64,000 bases of DNA from Flavobacterium okayamense (GTDB taxonomy: Bacteria; Bacteroidota; Bacteroidia; Flavobacteriales; Flavobacteriaceae): assembly GCF_019702945.1 (NCBI RefSeq), contig NZ_AP024749.1:2046001-2110000 (forward strand), read 5' to 3'. The position numbers and the translations under genes were made by a program. Below the pieces are notes generated by a model. The model ran no database searches and was not told the DNA's origin. It was given only the letters and a program-made list of their open reading frames with translations. Of the stretch, positions 19,248 to 27,333 are shown one piece after another (the first letter of the stretch is position 1; every line of letters starts with the position of its first letter).

Positions 19248-19718
19248 ATGGAACAAAAAATAAATAATACGTTTAAAAGAATCGAAAAAAAGCTAATTGA
19301 GAATGAAGATATAGCTATTCTAGAATTGTTTTATACGGCTAAAAATGAAGATGATAAAGAAAAAAGAGCTTATCTCTTAGGAAAGTATTATCGTAATGTT
19401 GTTTTGAAAAAACAAGTTCTTAAATTCCTTTTAAAGAATGATTTTAAAGAATTAAGAAGTAATCTATTCGATGAAGGTTTCTCACAATATTATGATGGTG
19501 AAAACCCAAACATGATTTTTGAAAAGCTTTTATCGACTATTATATTTTTAATTTTCGCTTTTACTTTAATCTTTATTGGTATTGTAGATTTAATTAATGA
19601 TAAAGTCACTGTGGGATTAAATTGGAGACTTCAAACAATTGTAACAACAGGGCCTTTGAGAATATTTTTTGGTATAATTTTAATGGTTTTAGCTTTTTAT
19701 CAGATAAGAAAAAAATAA
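19248..19718 (+). CDS. Hypothetical two-helix membrane protein
   Basis: A 156-residue protein from the ATG at 19248 (MEQKINNTFKRIEKKL); the frame is open 33 bp further upstream but that part is the lpdA terminator. The N-terminal 90 residues are charged and helical, and two membrane helices occupy the C-terminal half (FLIFAFTLIFIGIVDLI and IFFGIILMVLAFYQI). No family was recognised. It ends 1 bp before pabB, so it is probably cotranscribed with it. Confidence 0.7.
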   Translation: MEQKINNTFKRIEKKLIENEDIAILELFYTAKNEDDKEKRAYLLGKYYRNVVLKKQVLKFLLKNDFKELRSNLFDEGFSQYYDGENPNMIFEKLLSTIIFLIFAFTLIFIGIVDLINDKVTVGLNWRLQTIVTTGPLRIFFGIILMVLAFYQIRKK

Positions 19719-19719
19719 T

Positions 19720-21033
19720 TTGAGAACATCAGTTGTAAAATACATACAAAATCCTAACGATTTTAAAACAAAATTGCTTCATTGGTCTAACCAATTTAGA
19801 GAAGTAGTAGTTTTAGATTCAAATGAATATGAACAACAATATTCAAGTTACGACCTTGTAGTTGCAGTAGAAGCTTTTACTTCCATTCAAACTGATTATC
19901 ATAATGCTTTTGAAGATTTATACCAATATCAATCGGTTACTAAAGATTGGTTGTTTGGCTATTTGTCCTATGATTTAAAGAACGACATAGAAAAATTGCA
20001 ATCAAATAATTTTGATGGTTTACATTTTCCAGATTTGTTTTTTTTTCAACCTAAAAAGTTGTTTTTATTAAAAGGAAATGAATTAGAAATTCAATATTTA
20101 CACTTTGTAGATGATGAAATTGAAGATGATTTTAATGAAATAGTAAGTCAAAAGTCAAAAGTCAAAAGTCAAAAGTTTACATTAAATATTCAACAAACAG
20201 TTTCTAAAGAAAAGTATTTAGAGAAAGTCCAAAAGATGTTGGATTACATTCATAGAGGTGATATTTATGAAGCCAATTTTTGTATGGAATTTTATGCAGA
20301 TGAGGCACATATTAATCCTTTAGAAGTTTACCAAAAACTAAACGCTATTTCTGAACCGCCATTTGCAGTTTATTTTAAAAATAATAATCAATATTTATTG
20401 TCAGCTTCACCAGAACGTTATTTAAGAAAGGAAGGAAATAAAGTTGTTTCACAACCTATAAAAGGAACATCAAGGCGAAGTTTTGACATAGAACAAGATG
20501 AGCAATTCAAAAGAGAATTAGAACAAAACGATAAAGAACGTTCTGAAAATATTATGATTGTTGATTTGGTTCGAAATGATTTATCGCACACTGCTTCAAA
20601 AGGAAGTGTTATTGTAGAAGAACTTTGTAAGGTATATACATTTAAACAAGTTCATCAAATGATTTCTACTATTACATCAAATGTTGAAAATTCTATTTCA
20701 CCAATTGAGGTTATTCGTTCCACTTTTCCAATGGGAAGTATGACAGGTGCTCCAAAGATTTCAGCTATGAAAATCATTGAAGAACTTGAAGAAACTAAAA
20801 GAGGTTTGTATAGTGGAGCTGTAGGTTATTTTACGCCAAATGGTGATTTCGACTTCAATGTGGTCATTCGCAGTATTTTATACAATGCAGAAAATCAATA
20901 TGTATCTTTTTCTGTTGGTAGTGCCATTACTTATAAATCAATTCCTGAAAATGAATATGAAGAATGTTTGGTTAAAGCGAAAGCCATGTTTGAGGTATTG
21001 GAGAGTAAATCAGGGAAAAGGGATAAGGGATAA
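19720..21033 (+). CDS. pabB: Aminodeoxychorismate synthase component I
   Basis: A 437-residue protein read from a TTG at 19720 immediately after the previous stop; no nearby ATG fits. The chorismate-binding domain (about 165-430) has GDIYEANFCMEF, SPERYLR, QPIKGTSRR, IVDLVRNDLSHTA and STFPMGSMTGAPK. It produces 4-amino-4-deoxychorismate for folate with a PabA glutaminase (family knowledge). Two oddities are visible: a linker built from four GTCAAAA heptamers (20147-20174, residues SQKSKVKSQK), and a C-terminus SKSGKRDKG encoded by the inverted-repeat arm of the neighbouring four-helix-bundle element. Confidence 0.9.
   Translation: MRTSVVKYIQNPNDFKTKLLHWSNQFREVVVLDSNEYEQQYSSYDLVVAVEAFTSIQTDYHNAFEDLYQYQSVTKDWLFGYLSYDLKNDIEKLQSNNFDGLHFPDLFFFQPKKLFLLKGNELEIQYLHFVDDEIEDDFNEIVSQKSKVKSQKFTLNIQQTVSKEKYLEKVQKMLDYIHRGDIYEANFCMEFYADEAHINPLEVYQKLNAISEPPFAVYFKNNNQYLLSASPERYLRKEGNKVVSQPIKGTSRRSFDIEQDEQFKRELEQNDKERSENIMIVDLVRNDLSHTASKGSVIVEELCKVYTFKQVHQMISTITSNVENSISPIEVIRSTFPMGSMTGAPKISAMKIIEELEETKRGLYSGAVGYFTPNGDFDFNVVIRSILYNAENQYVSFSVGSAITYKSIPENEYEECLVKAKAMFEVLESKSGKRDKG
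20147..20174 (+). repeat. Heptanucleotide tandem repeat (GTCAAAA)x4 inside pabB
   Basis: Four perfect tandem copies of GTCAAAA within the coding linker before the chorismate-binding domain. The unit is not a multiple of three, so gain or loss of one copy would shift the reading frame. Confidence 0.9.
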
Positions 21034-21035
21034 GT
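21016..21035. repeat. Inverted-repeat arm 1 flanking four-helix-bundle gene B
   Basis: AAAAGGGATAAGGGATAAGT pairs at 19 of 20 positions with the reverse complement of 21406-21425. It contains a tandem AGGGATA heptamer and overlaps the last codons and stop of pabB. Confidence 0.9.
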
Positions 21036-21051
21036 AAAAAGGATATTATAT

Positions 21052-21405
21052 ATGAAAAGTTATAGAGATTTAATAGTTTGGCAAAAATCTATGAATTGGG
21101 TTACTTTAGTTTATAAAATTTCTGAAGTATTTCCTGAATCTGAAAAATTTGGATTAGTATCACAAATTAAAAGAAGTTCAGTTTCAGTTCCTTCAAATAT
21201 TGCAGAAGGTTACGGGCGTAATTATAAAAAAGATTATGCTAAGTTTTTACAAATAGCAAGAGGTTCACAATATGAATGCCAAACACAAATTGAAATTGCT
21301 GTAAATTTAAGCTTTATTAAAAGAGAACAAATTCAAGAAGCTTCTGATTTATCAATTGAAATTGAAAAGATGCTTAATTCATTAGTTAATAAATTACTTG
21401 AATAG
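21052..21405 (+). CDS. Four-helix-bundle protein (23S rRNA intervening-sequence protein family), copy B
   Basis: A 117-residue protein with the full family core: DLIVWQKSMNWVTLVYKI, FPESEKFGLVSQIKRSSVSV, PSNIAEGYGRN and FLQIARGSQYECQTQIEIA. It is closely similar to copy C at 32808-33161 and more distant from copy A. It interrupts pabB and tilS, which would otherwise be adjacent, and is bracketed by a near-perfect 20-bp inverted repeat. Function unknown; relatives are small helical proteins possibly binding nucleic acid. The neighbouring genes are unrelated to those around the other copies, which points to insertion. Confidence 0.92.
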   Translation: MKSYRDLIVWQKSMNWVTLVYKISEVFPESEKFGLVSQIKRSSVSVPSNIAEGYGRNYKKDYAKFLQIARGSQYECQTQIEIAVNLSFIKREQIQEASDLSIEIEKMLNSLVNKLLE

Positions 21406-21425
21406 ACTAATCCCTTATCCCTTTT
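21406..21425. repeat. Inverted-repeat arm 2 flanking four-helix-bundle gene B
   Basis: ACTAATCCCTTATCCCTTTT, directly after the TAG stop of the four-helix-bundle gene; complementary to 21016-21035 at 19 of 20 positions. The loop of the predicted stem is about 370 nt. Confidence 0.9.
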
Positions 21426-21446
21426 TTCTTTTAACTTTGAAAAAAC

Positions 21447-22751
21447 ATGCTTCAACAATTCCAAAATCATATTCAAACCCAATTTCCTTTCTTAAAAGAG
21501 AATAAATTTTTCATTGCGGTTAGTGGTGGAATTGATAGTATGGTTTTGGTTGATTTATTTAGAAAGTTGAGTTATAACTTTTCAATTCTACATTGTAATT
21601 TTCAATTAAGAGGAGAAGAAAGCGAAGCTGAAACTCAGTTTTTGAGAGATTTTTGTAAAGCAAATCAAATTCATTATATCCTTCGTTATTTTGATACTAA
21701 CGAATATGCTGAAGAACATAAACTTTCTACACAATTAGCAGCAAGAAAGTTGCGTTACAATTGGTTTAAACAGAAATTAGGAAAAAATAATTTCCAATTT
21801 TTACTTACAGCGCATCACGCCGATGATAATTTAGAAACTTTTATTATCAATTTAAGTCGAGGAACAGGTTTAGAAGGGTTGACAGGAATTCCAATACAAA
21901 ACGATTATATTATTCGTCCATTGTTGCCATTTTCTCGTGACGAGATTTTAGCTTATGCTGAAGAAAATAAATTATCTTGGAAAGAAGATAGTAGCAATGC
22001 TTCGGAAAAATATTTACGAAATAAAATCCGTCACCAAATTGTTCCAATTCTAAAAGAATTACATCCAACATTTTTAGCAAACTTTCAAAAAACGCAGGAA
22101 TTTTTAAATGAAAGTCAGAATTTTATAGAAACTGAAGTTAATAATAAATTTGAAGAAATTGTAGAAGAATTTTCAGATAGGAAAGTTATTTATTTAGAAA
22201 AGCTATTACAACTTCAAAACTGGCAAACGTATTTGTATCATTGGTTGAAACCATATGGTTTTTCGGCTTGGAACGATATCTTTGAATTGGTAAAATCAAG
22301 TTCAGGTAAGCAAATTTTTTCTGATGATTATATTCTTTTAAAGGACAGAAAAACTCTTATTCTTCATAAAAATGGAACTACTTCTGAAGTTTATTATTTC
22401 ACAAAAGATGAAAAATCTCTTAAAGTTCCCTTAAAAATTACAAAAAGTAAAGTAGATAACATTTTTAATCCAACTAAGGATGTTATTTTTGTAGATGAAG
22501 ATAAGCTGTCTTTTCCTTTAATCATTAAAAAATGGGATGAAGGAGAATATTTTTATCCTAGTGGAATGCTCGGAAAAAAGAAACTGAGTAAGTTTTATAA
22601 AGATGAGAAGTTGTCGCTTTTCGATAAAGAAAATCAGTGGATTTTATATTCAAATAATGAAATTGTTTGGGTAATTGGAAAAAGAGCAGACCAAAGATTT
22701 TTAGCAAACGAAACAACACAAAATATTATAAAAATAGAATTAGAAGAATGA
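21447..22751 (+). CDS. tilS: tRNA(Ile)-lysidine synthase
   Basis: A 434-residue protein with the PP-loop SGGIDS (26-31) after FFIAV, LTAHHADDNLETFIINLSRG (about 113-132) typical of TilS, RPLLPFSRDEIL, and a C-terminal TilS domain (GMLGKKKLSKFYKDEK). It ligates lysine to C34 of the minor tRNA-Ile CAU, an essential reaction (family knowledge). Its stop overlaps the dsbD start as ATGA, so translation is coupled. Confidence 0.94.
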   Translation: MLQQFQNHIQTQFPFLKENKFFIAVSGGIDSMVLVDLFRKLSYNFSILHCNFQLRGEESEAETQFLRDFCKANQIHYILRYFDTNEYAEEHKLSTQLAARKLRYNWFKQKLGKNNFQFLLTAHHADDNLETFIINLSRGTGLEGLTGIPIQNDYIIRPLLPFSRDEILAYAEENKLSWKEDSSNASEKYLRNKIRHQIVPILKELHPTFLANFQKTQEFLNESQNFIETEVNNKFEEIVEEFSDRKVIYLEKLLQLQNWQTYLYHWLKPYGFSAWNDIFELVKSSSGKQIFSDDYILLKDRKTLILHKNGTTSEVYYFTKDEKSLKVPLKITKSKVDNIFNPTKDVIFVDEDKLSFPLIIKKWDEGEYFYPSGMLGKKKLSKFYKDEKLSLFDKENQWILYSNNEIVWVIGKRADQRFLANETTQNIIKIELEE

Positions 22752-24799
22752 AAAAAATATTCCTTTTTGCCTCATTAACAATCTCGTTATTTGTTAACGC
22801 ACAAATATTAGATCCTGTTTCATGGAAAACTTCAACGAAACAACTTTCCAATAACGAATTTGAATTAGTTATGGAAGCTGCGATTGAGCCACATTGGCAT
22901 ATGTTTTCTCAATTTACACCAGATGGAGGTTCGTTACCAAGTGTTTTTGAATATAAAAATGCAAAAGGAAATTTTGAATTAGTTGGCAAAACTACTGAAA
23001 GTAAATACGAGAAAGTTTACAACGACATTTTTGAAGTAGATGAATATATTTTTGAAAACAAAGCTACTTTCAAGCAAAAAGTTAAAGTAACAAACTCTAC
23101 ATTAAAGGAAATTAAAGTTTATGTTGAATATCAAGCTTGTAAAGAACAATGTATACAATTAGATAAGACTTTTACTTTTAAACTTCCAGAAATTAAAACA
23201 GCTGAAAGCAACACTAAAGTTGAAAATGTTATAGTAGAAACTACTTCTGATTTAGTAATTGAAACGGTTACTATTGATACTACAAAACAAACAATTTCTG
23301 ATGAAAACAATAAAGAAGAAGTAAAAGTAAGTGAAGATAACATTACAACTACTAAAGAAGTTGAAAAAGAAGAAGAAAAACGTAGTTTATGGTCTATTTT
23401 TATTTTTGCTTTTCTTGGAGGTTTTGCAGCATTATTAACTCCATGTGTTTTTCCTATGATACCCATGACGGTTAGTTTTTTTACAAAGCATAGTGGCTCA
23501 AGACAAAAAGGAATTTTTAATGCATTATTTTACGGAATTTCAATTATCGTAATTTATGTTTTTTTAGGATTATTAGTAACTGGTATTTTTGGAGCTGATG
23601 CATTAAACGCATTGTCAACAAGTGTTATATTTAACGTAATATTTTTTATTATATTAATATTTTTCGCATCATCATTTTTAGGAGCATTTGAGATTGTTTT
23701 ACCAAATTCTCTTGCAAATATTGTTGATAAAAAATCAAGTAAATCTGGAATAATAGGAATCTTTTTTATGGCTATGGCATTAGCTATAGTTTCATTTTCA
23801 TGTACTGGACCAATTGTTGGTACTTTATTAGTAGAGGCTGCTTCCAAAGGAGGAATTGCACCAATAGTAGGAATGTTTGGTTTTTCATTAGCTATAGCAT
23901 TACCTTTTATGCTTTTTGCGTTATTTCCTGCATGGATGAATTCGTTACCTAAATCGGGAGGTTGGTTAAATACAGTAAAAGTTTCTTTAGGATTTTTAGA
24001 ATTGGCTTTAGCGTTTAAATTTTTATCAAATGCAGATTTAGTTTTACAAGCACATTGGTTAGAAAGAGAAGTTTTCTTAACAATTTGGATTGTTATTTTT
24101 GGGACATGGGCAGTTTATTTATTCGGAAAGTTAACACTTCCACACGATAGTCCTGTAACACATATTTCTGTTGGTAGATTATTTTTAGCTTTATTAGTAT
24201 CGATTTTTACAGTTTACCTTATCCCAGGTTTATGGGGAGCACCTTTAAAATTAATTTCTGGATTTCCGCCACCAATGACGTATAGTGAAAGTCCTTATGG
24301 ACTTGGAAATTCTCAAGGTGGAGGAGAAGTAGCAGAAGGTTTACCAAAACATGCACATTTTGGACCACATAAGATTATAGCATTTCACGATTATGAAGAA
24401 GGAGTTGCTTATGCCAAACAAGTGGGAAAACCTATTTTATTAGATTTTACAGGGCACGCTTGTGTGAATTGTAGAAAGATGGAAGAACATGTATGGTCAC
24501 AACCTGAAGTTTTATCTATCTTAAAGAATGAAGTGGTTTTAATTTCACTTTATGTTGATGATAAACGAGAACTTGATGAAAAAGATAAATATACTTCTCC
24601 AGAAACAGGAAAAGAAATCAAAACGATAGGAAATAAATGGAGTGATTACCAGATTACACGATATAAAAATAATGCACAACCTTTTTATATTGTTTTAGAT
24701 TCAGAAGGAAAAGATATTTCAAGTCCAGTTGGTTACACACCAGATGTAGAAGAATATAAAAAATGGTTAGAAGAAGGTATTTCTAATTTTAAAAAATAA
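22748..24799 (+). CDS. dsbD: Thiol:disulfide interchange protein DsbD
   Basis: A 683-residue protein from the ATG in the ATGA overlap with tilS; the signal peptide ends VNA. It has an N-terminal periplasmic DsbD-alpha domain with QACKEQCIQLDKTF, a Thr/Glu-rich linker (about 150-205), an eight-helix CcdA-like domain with LTPCVFPMIPMTVSFF and VSFSCTGPIVGT, and a C-terminal thioredoxin domain with HACVNCRKMEEHVW (CVNC about 572-575). It carries electrons from cytoplasmic thioredoxin to periplasmic thiol proteins (family knowledge). All six expected cysteines appear to be present. Confidence 0.93.
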   Translation: MKKIFLFASLTISLFVNAQILDPVSWKTSTKQLSNNEFELVMEAAIEPHWHMFSQFTPDGGSLPSVFEYKNAKGNFELVGKTTESKYEKVYNDIFEVDEYIFENKATFKQKVKVTNSTLKEIKVYVEYQACKEQCIQLDKTFTFKLPEIKTAESNTKVENVIVETTSDLVIETVTIDTTKQTISDENNKEEVKVSEDNITTTKEVEKEEEKRSLWSIFIFAFLGGFAALLTPCVFPMIPMTVSFFTKHSGSRQKGIFNALFYGISIIVIYVFLGLLVTGIFGADALNALSTSVIFNVIFFIILIFFASSFLGAFEIVLPNSLANIVDKKSSKSGIIGIFFMAMALAIVSFSCTGPIVGTLLVEAASKGGIAPIVGMFGFSLAIALPFMLFALFPAWMNSLPKSGGWLNTVKVSLGFLELALAFKFLSNADLVLQAHWLEREVFLTIWIVIFGTWAVYLFGKLTLPHDSPVTHISVGRLFLALLVSIFTVYLIPGLWGAPLKLISGFPPPMTYSESPYGLGNSQGGGEVAEGLPKHAHFGPHKIIAFHDYEEGVAYAKQVGKPILLDFTGHACVNCRKMEEHVWSQPEVLSILKNEVVLISLYVDDKRELDEKDKYTSPETGKEIKTIGNKWSDYQITRYKNNAQPFYIVLDSEGKDISSPVGYTPDVEEYKKWLEEGISNFKK

Positions 24800-24800
24800 T

Positions 24801-24832
24801 AAAAATCCCAATCGAAAGATTGGGATTTTTTT
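24801..24832. terminator. Bidirectional terminator between dsbD and the XRE gene
   Basis: Stem AAAAATCCCAATC / GATTGGGATTTTT with a GAAA tetraloop, T-rich on both sides. The convergent XRE gene ends at 24831. Confidence 0.9.
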
Positions 24833-25034
24833 ATTCATTTTCGTCAAGTTCAAAAATTTCTTCAACAGGCTTTTCAAAATAGCGTGCTAATTTTAACGCT
24901 AATAGAGTAGATGGCACGTATTTACCTTTCTCCATAGCATTAATTGTTTGTCTACTTACATCTATTTGTTTGGCTAATTCTTCTTGCGAAATATTCTTAA
25001 TAGCGCGCAAGACTTTAAGATTATTCTTCATCAC
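24831..25034 (-). CDS. XRE-family helix-turn-helix regulator (small)
   Basis: A 67-residue single-domain Cro/C1-type protein: LKVLRAIKNISQEELAKQ, IDVSRQTINAMEKGKYVPS (recognition helix) and LALKLARYFEKPVEEIFELDE. Small proteins of this subfamily usually pair with an adjacent membrane-protein gene. Here it overlaps the 3' end of the membrane gene at 25021 by 14 bp. DNA target unknown. Confidence 0.9.
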   Translation of the reverse strand: MMKNNLKVLRAIKNISQEELAKQIDVSRQTINAMEKGKYVPSTLLALKLARYFEKPVEEIFELDENE

Positions 25035-25506
25035 TATTTTGTTTATTCAATTTATAAATCATGTAATGAAACCTAATGATGAAGAACAAGAGTAAGGTAA
25101 AAGTATTATAAAACAATACGTTTAAGAAAGAAATACCATACATAAAAGCCGTAAACAAAAGAAGCATTGTATAATTAAAATAGGTTGCCCAAACTAAACT
25201 TTCATACCTAATCTTGCCAATCATTTCATCTTCACTTTTTAACTTAGAAAATCCAATTAAAATTCCACCAATAATTAAAGCAAAAGTCAAGAGTTCATCT
25301 GATATACTGTTTTCAATAATTTGAAAGAATTTGCTAGAGTTTTTTTGAAAAAATTCATCGTTGTAAATAGCAAATACTTTAATGTTAAAATATTCATCAA
25401 TATTCCATTCAAGTATTGTTGCTAAAATTGAAATAATTAAACTAGGTACAAATAATATCCAGCCAACTATTTTAAATTGATTAGGAAATAGAAAATGTGT
25501 TTTCAT
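25021..25506 (-). CDS. Hypothetical membrane protein paired with XRE regulator
   Basis: About 161 residues from the ATG at 25506 (MKTHFLFPNQFKIVGWILF), or 170 from 25533. It has about four membrane helices (GWILFVPSLIISILATIL, LTFALIIGGILIGF, MLLLFTAFMYGISFLNVLFY, TLLLFFIIRFHYMIY). No family was recognised. The coupled HTH gene suggests that the pair works together, as in other HTH/membrane two-gene units of Firmicutes and Bacteroidetes. Confidence 0.75.
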   Translation of the reverse strand: MKTHFLFPNQFKIVGWILFVPSLIISILATILEWNIDEYFNIKVFAIYNDEFFQKNSSKFFQIIENSISDELLTFALIIGGILIGFSKLKSEDEMIGKIRYESLVWATYFNYTMLLLFTAFMYGISFLNVLFYNTFTLLLFFIIRFHYMIYKLNKQNSDEE

Positions 25507-25587
25507 AAGAAATGATTTAAAAATACATTTCAAATGTAAAGTATATTTTACATATAGACAAATAAAATTTACAAATTGTAAAACTTA

Positions 25588-26661
25588 CTATTCAATTACT
25601 TTTTCAATATAATCAGAATTTAGAAGATATAAAGCTCCCATATATTGTAATTTAAACGAAATTAAATCACCAATTTTATAGTTCTTTTCACTATTAGTAA
25701 TATCAATTACCATCATATCTGAACTAGCGTCTACAATCGTAATATTTTTATTATCAGGTTCTAGGTATTGTGGTTGCATATCGAGTAATCCGATATCTAA
25801 TATGGCTCTTAATGAAGTCTGACTCAAATCGGTTTTTTCATTTATCTCATAAGTGTTTCCAGCGACGTTTTCACCAAGTTCTCCAATGGGATTATCTGGT
25901 TTTTCAGTAATTTCAATAATTTGAGCATACAATTTGAAAACATCATTATGCATTCCTTCTATAGTTTCGCCCGTAAATAAATCTTTACCAAAAAATAAAG
26001 CTTCACCAATTCTAAAATGATTGACTGCCATTGGTCTTGCATTTTTTAAAAGTAGGGGGATAGCCACAGAAGTTCCACCGGAAACCCAAGGAATTTTGAC
26101 ATTAAATTTAGCTTCAATTAACTGTTCGTATAAACTCAACTGAATCAATTTATCTTGCGTTGGCATCACACCACTCAAACAATTTAAGTTGGTACCAATT
26201 CCTATAATTTCTAGATTAGACAAACTGAAAATTTGTTCGTAAAAACTCAATAACTCTTCTCCTAAAACTCCTTCACGTAAATCACCCATTTCAATCATGA
26301 TGATTATTTTATGAATTTTATTCTGCTTTTTAGCTTCTTCAGAAAGCATTTTTATGGTGAAAATTTCAGTATTGAAACTTACATCAGCATACTTAACAAC
26401 TTTCTCAATATTTTCTTTTGAAGGTGGTTTTATATAAGCTGTTGTTATGTTTGAATCTATTTTTTTTATCTTTTTTAGATTACTAATTCTAGAATCATAC
26501 ATTTCAGTAACGCCTAAGTCAACAAGCTCTTTTATGTATAAAATATTTCCACATAAGAGTTTGGTAACAACTCCCCATTCAATGTTTCGTTCTTTAAAAA
26601 TAGTATCTAAAAAAATGTAGTTTTCTCTAAGTTTATTCTTGTATAATTTTAAAAAAGCCAT
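25588..26661 (-). CDS. Alanine/ornithine racemase-family PLP enzyme
   Basis: A 357-residue protein with the alanine-racemase-type TIM barrel. The PLP lysine is expected in EWGVVTKLLCGN (about residues 28-39), and further barrel segments are IIIMIEMGDLREGVL, GIGTNLNCLSGV, WVSGGTSVAIPLLL and HFRIGEALFFGKD. This resembles the YhfX/ornithine-racemase group rather than canonical cell-wall Alr. The substrate amino acid is not determinable here. It lies 1 bp from the upstream GNAT gene. Confidence 0.82.
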   Translation of the reverse strand: MAFLKLYKNKLRENYIFLDTIFKERNIEWGVVTKLLCGNILYIKELVDLGVTEMYDSRISNLKKIKKIDSNITTAYIKPPSKENIEKVVKYADVSFNTEIFTIKMLSEEAKKQNKIHKIIIMIEMGDLREGVLGEELLSFYEQIFSLSNLEIIGIGTNLNCLSGVMPTQDKLIQLSLYEQLIEAKFNVKIPWVSGGTSVAIPLLLKNARPMAVNHFRIGEALFFGKDLFTGETIEGMHNDVFKLYAQIIEITEKPDNPIGELGENVAGNTYEINEKTDLSQTSLRAILDIGLLDMQPQYLEPDNKNITIVDASSDMMVIDITNSEKNYKIGDLISFKLQYMGALYLLNSDYIEKVIE

Positions 26662-26662
26662 T

Positions 26663-27097
26663 TTATTTTGTTAAACGCATTTCTAAATACTTGTTTGTAA
26701 AGCCAAGTTTTTCATATAATATTTTGGCAGGATTATCGGGCTCTACATGTAAAGCAATATTGCCAGTTGTAATTTCAATTGCCTTTTGCATTAATTTTTT
26801 ACCATAACCTTTTCCTCTTTGAGAATTATCTACAGCAATGTAAACGAGTATGTTTTCGGGAATATAATCTTGCATTCCCGTATTGTTTAAAATAGTGATA
26901 CCAACAATTTTATTTTCATCTGTTGCTATAATTATATTTCCTCCTTTATTTGGATTCATCACATAATCGATACATTTAGAAATATCTTCTTTAGTATCAC
27001 CATATTGTTCAAGATGTGTAAATAAAAAATCGATGATTGTTTGTTGCGGAAATACTTCAGATTTTCCTATAGAAGCATTTACAATTGTAAAATTCAT
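26663..27097 (-). CDS. GNAT-family N-acetyltransferase
   Basis: About 144 residues from the ATG at 27097 (MNFTIVNASIGKSE); a start at 27115 adds six residues. The acetyl-CoA loop is SQRGKGYGKKLMQKAIE (Q/RxxGxG/A), preceded by NILVYIAVDN and followed by LHVEPDNPAKILYEKLGF. The substrate is unknown. It is cotranscribed with the PLP racemase, which suggests a shared amino-acid substrate (inference). Confidence 0.88.
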   Translation of the reverse strand: MNFTIVNASIGKSEVFPQQTIIDFLFTHLEQYGDTKEDISKCIDYVMNPNKGGNIIIATDENKIVGITILNNTGMQDYIPENILVYIAVDNSQRGKGYGKKLMQKAIEITTGNIALHVEPDNPAKILYEKLGFTNKYLEMRLTK

Positions 27098-27165
27098 AAA
27101 AATAGATTTGTTCACACTTTTGTGCGAATTAATTCATAAAAACCAAATTGGATTTTCCAAAAGGC

Positions 27166-27234
27166 ATTCAGTAAACACTGAATTTATCGAATGATAGTAA
27201 AGACGAAGTCTTTTATTTGTCCAGATAGGACAAA
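27166..27234. repeat. Cluster of three short hairpins upstream of comM
   Basis: Three perfect inverted repeats in 69 bp: ATTCAGT-AAAC-ACTGAAT (27166-27183), AAAGAC-GAA-GTCTTT (27199-27213) and TTTGTCC-AGATA-GGACAAA (27216-27234). They lie in the divergent region between the GNAT and comM genes. Confidence 0.7.
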
Positions 27235-27290
27235 GAAATCAAATAACTGTTGCAAATTTACGAATTTCATTACGGAATAAAAAACTTTTC

Positions 27291-27298
27291 TATATTTG
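27291..27298 (+). promoter_or_regulatory. -7 box of comM promoter
   Basis: TATATTTG matches TAnnTTTG, 35 bp before the comM ATG. Confidence 0.5.
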
Positions 27299-27333
27299 TA
27301 ACATTATAAGCCATTTAATTAAAAGTATACGCC

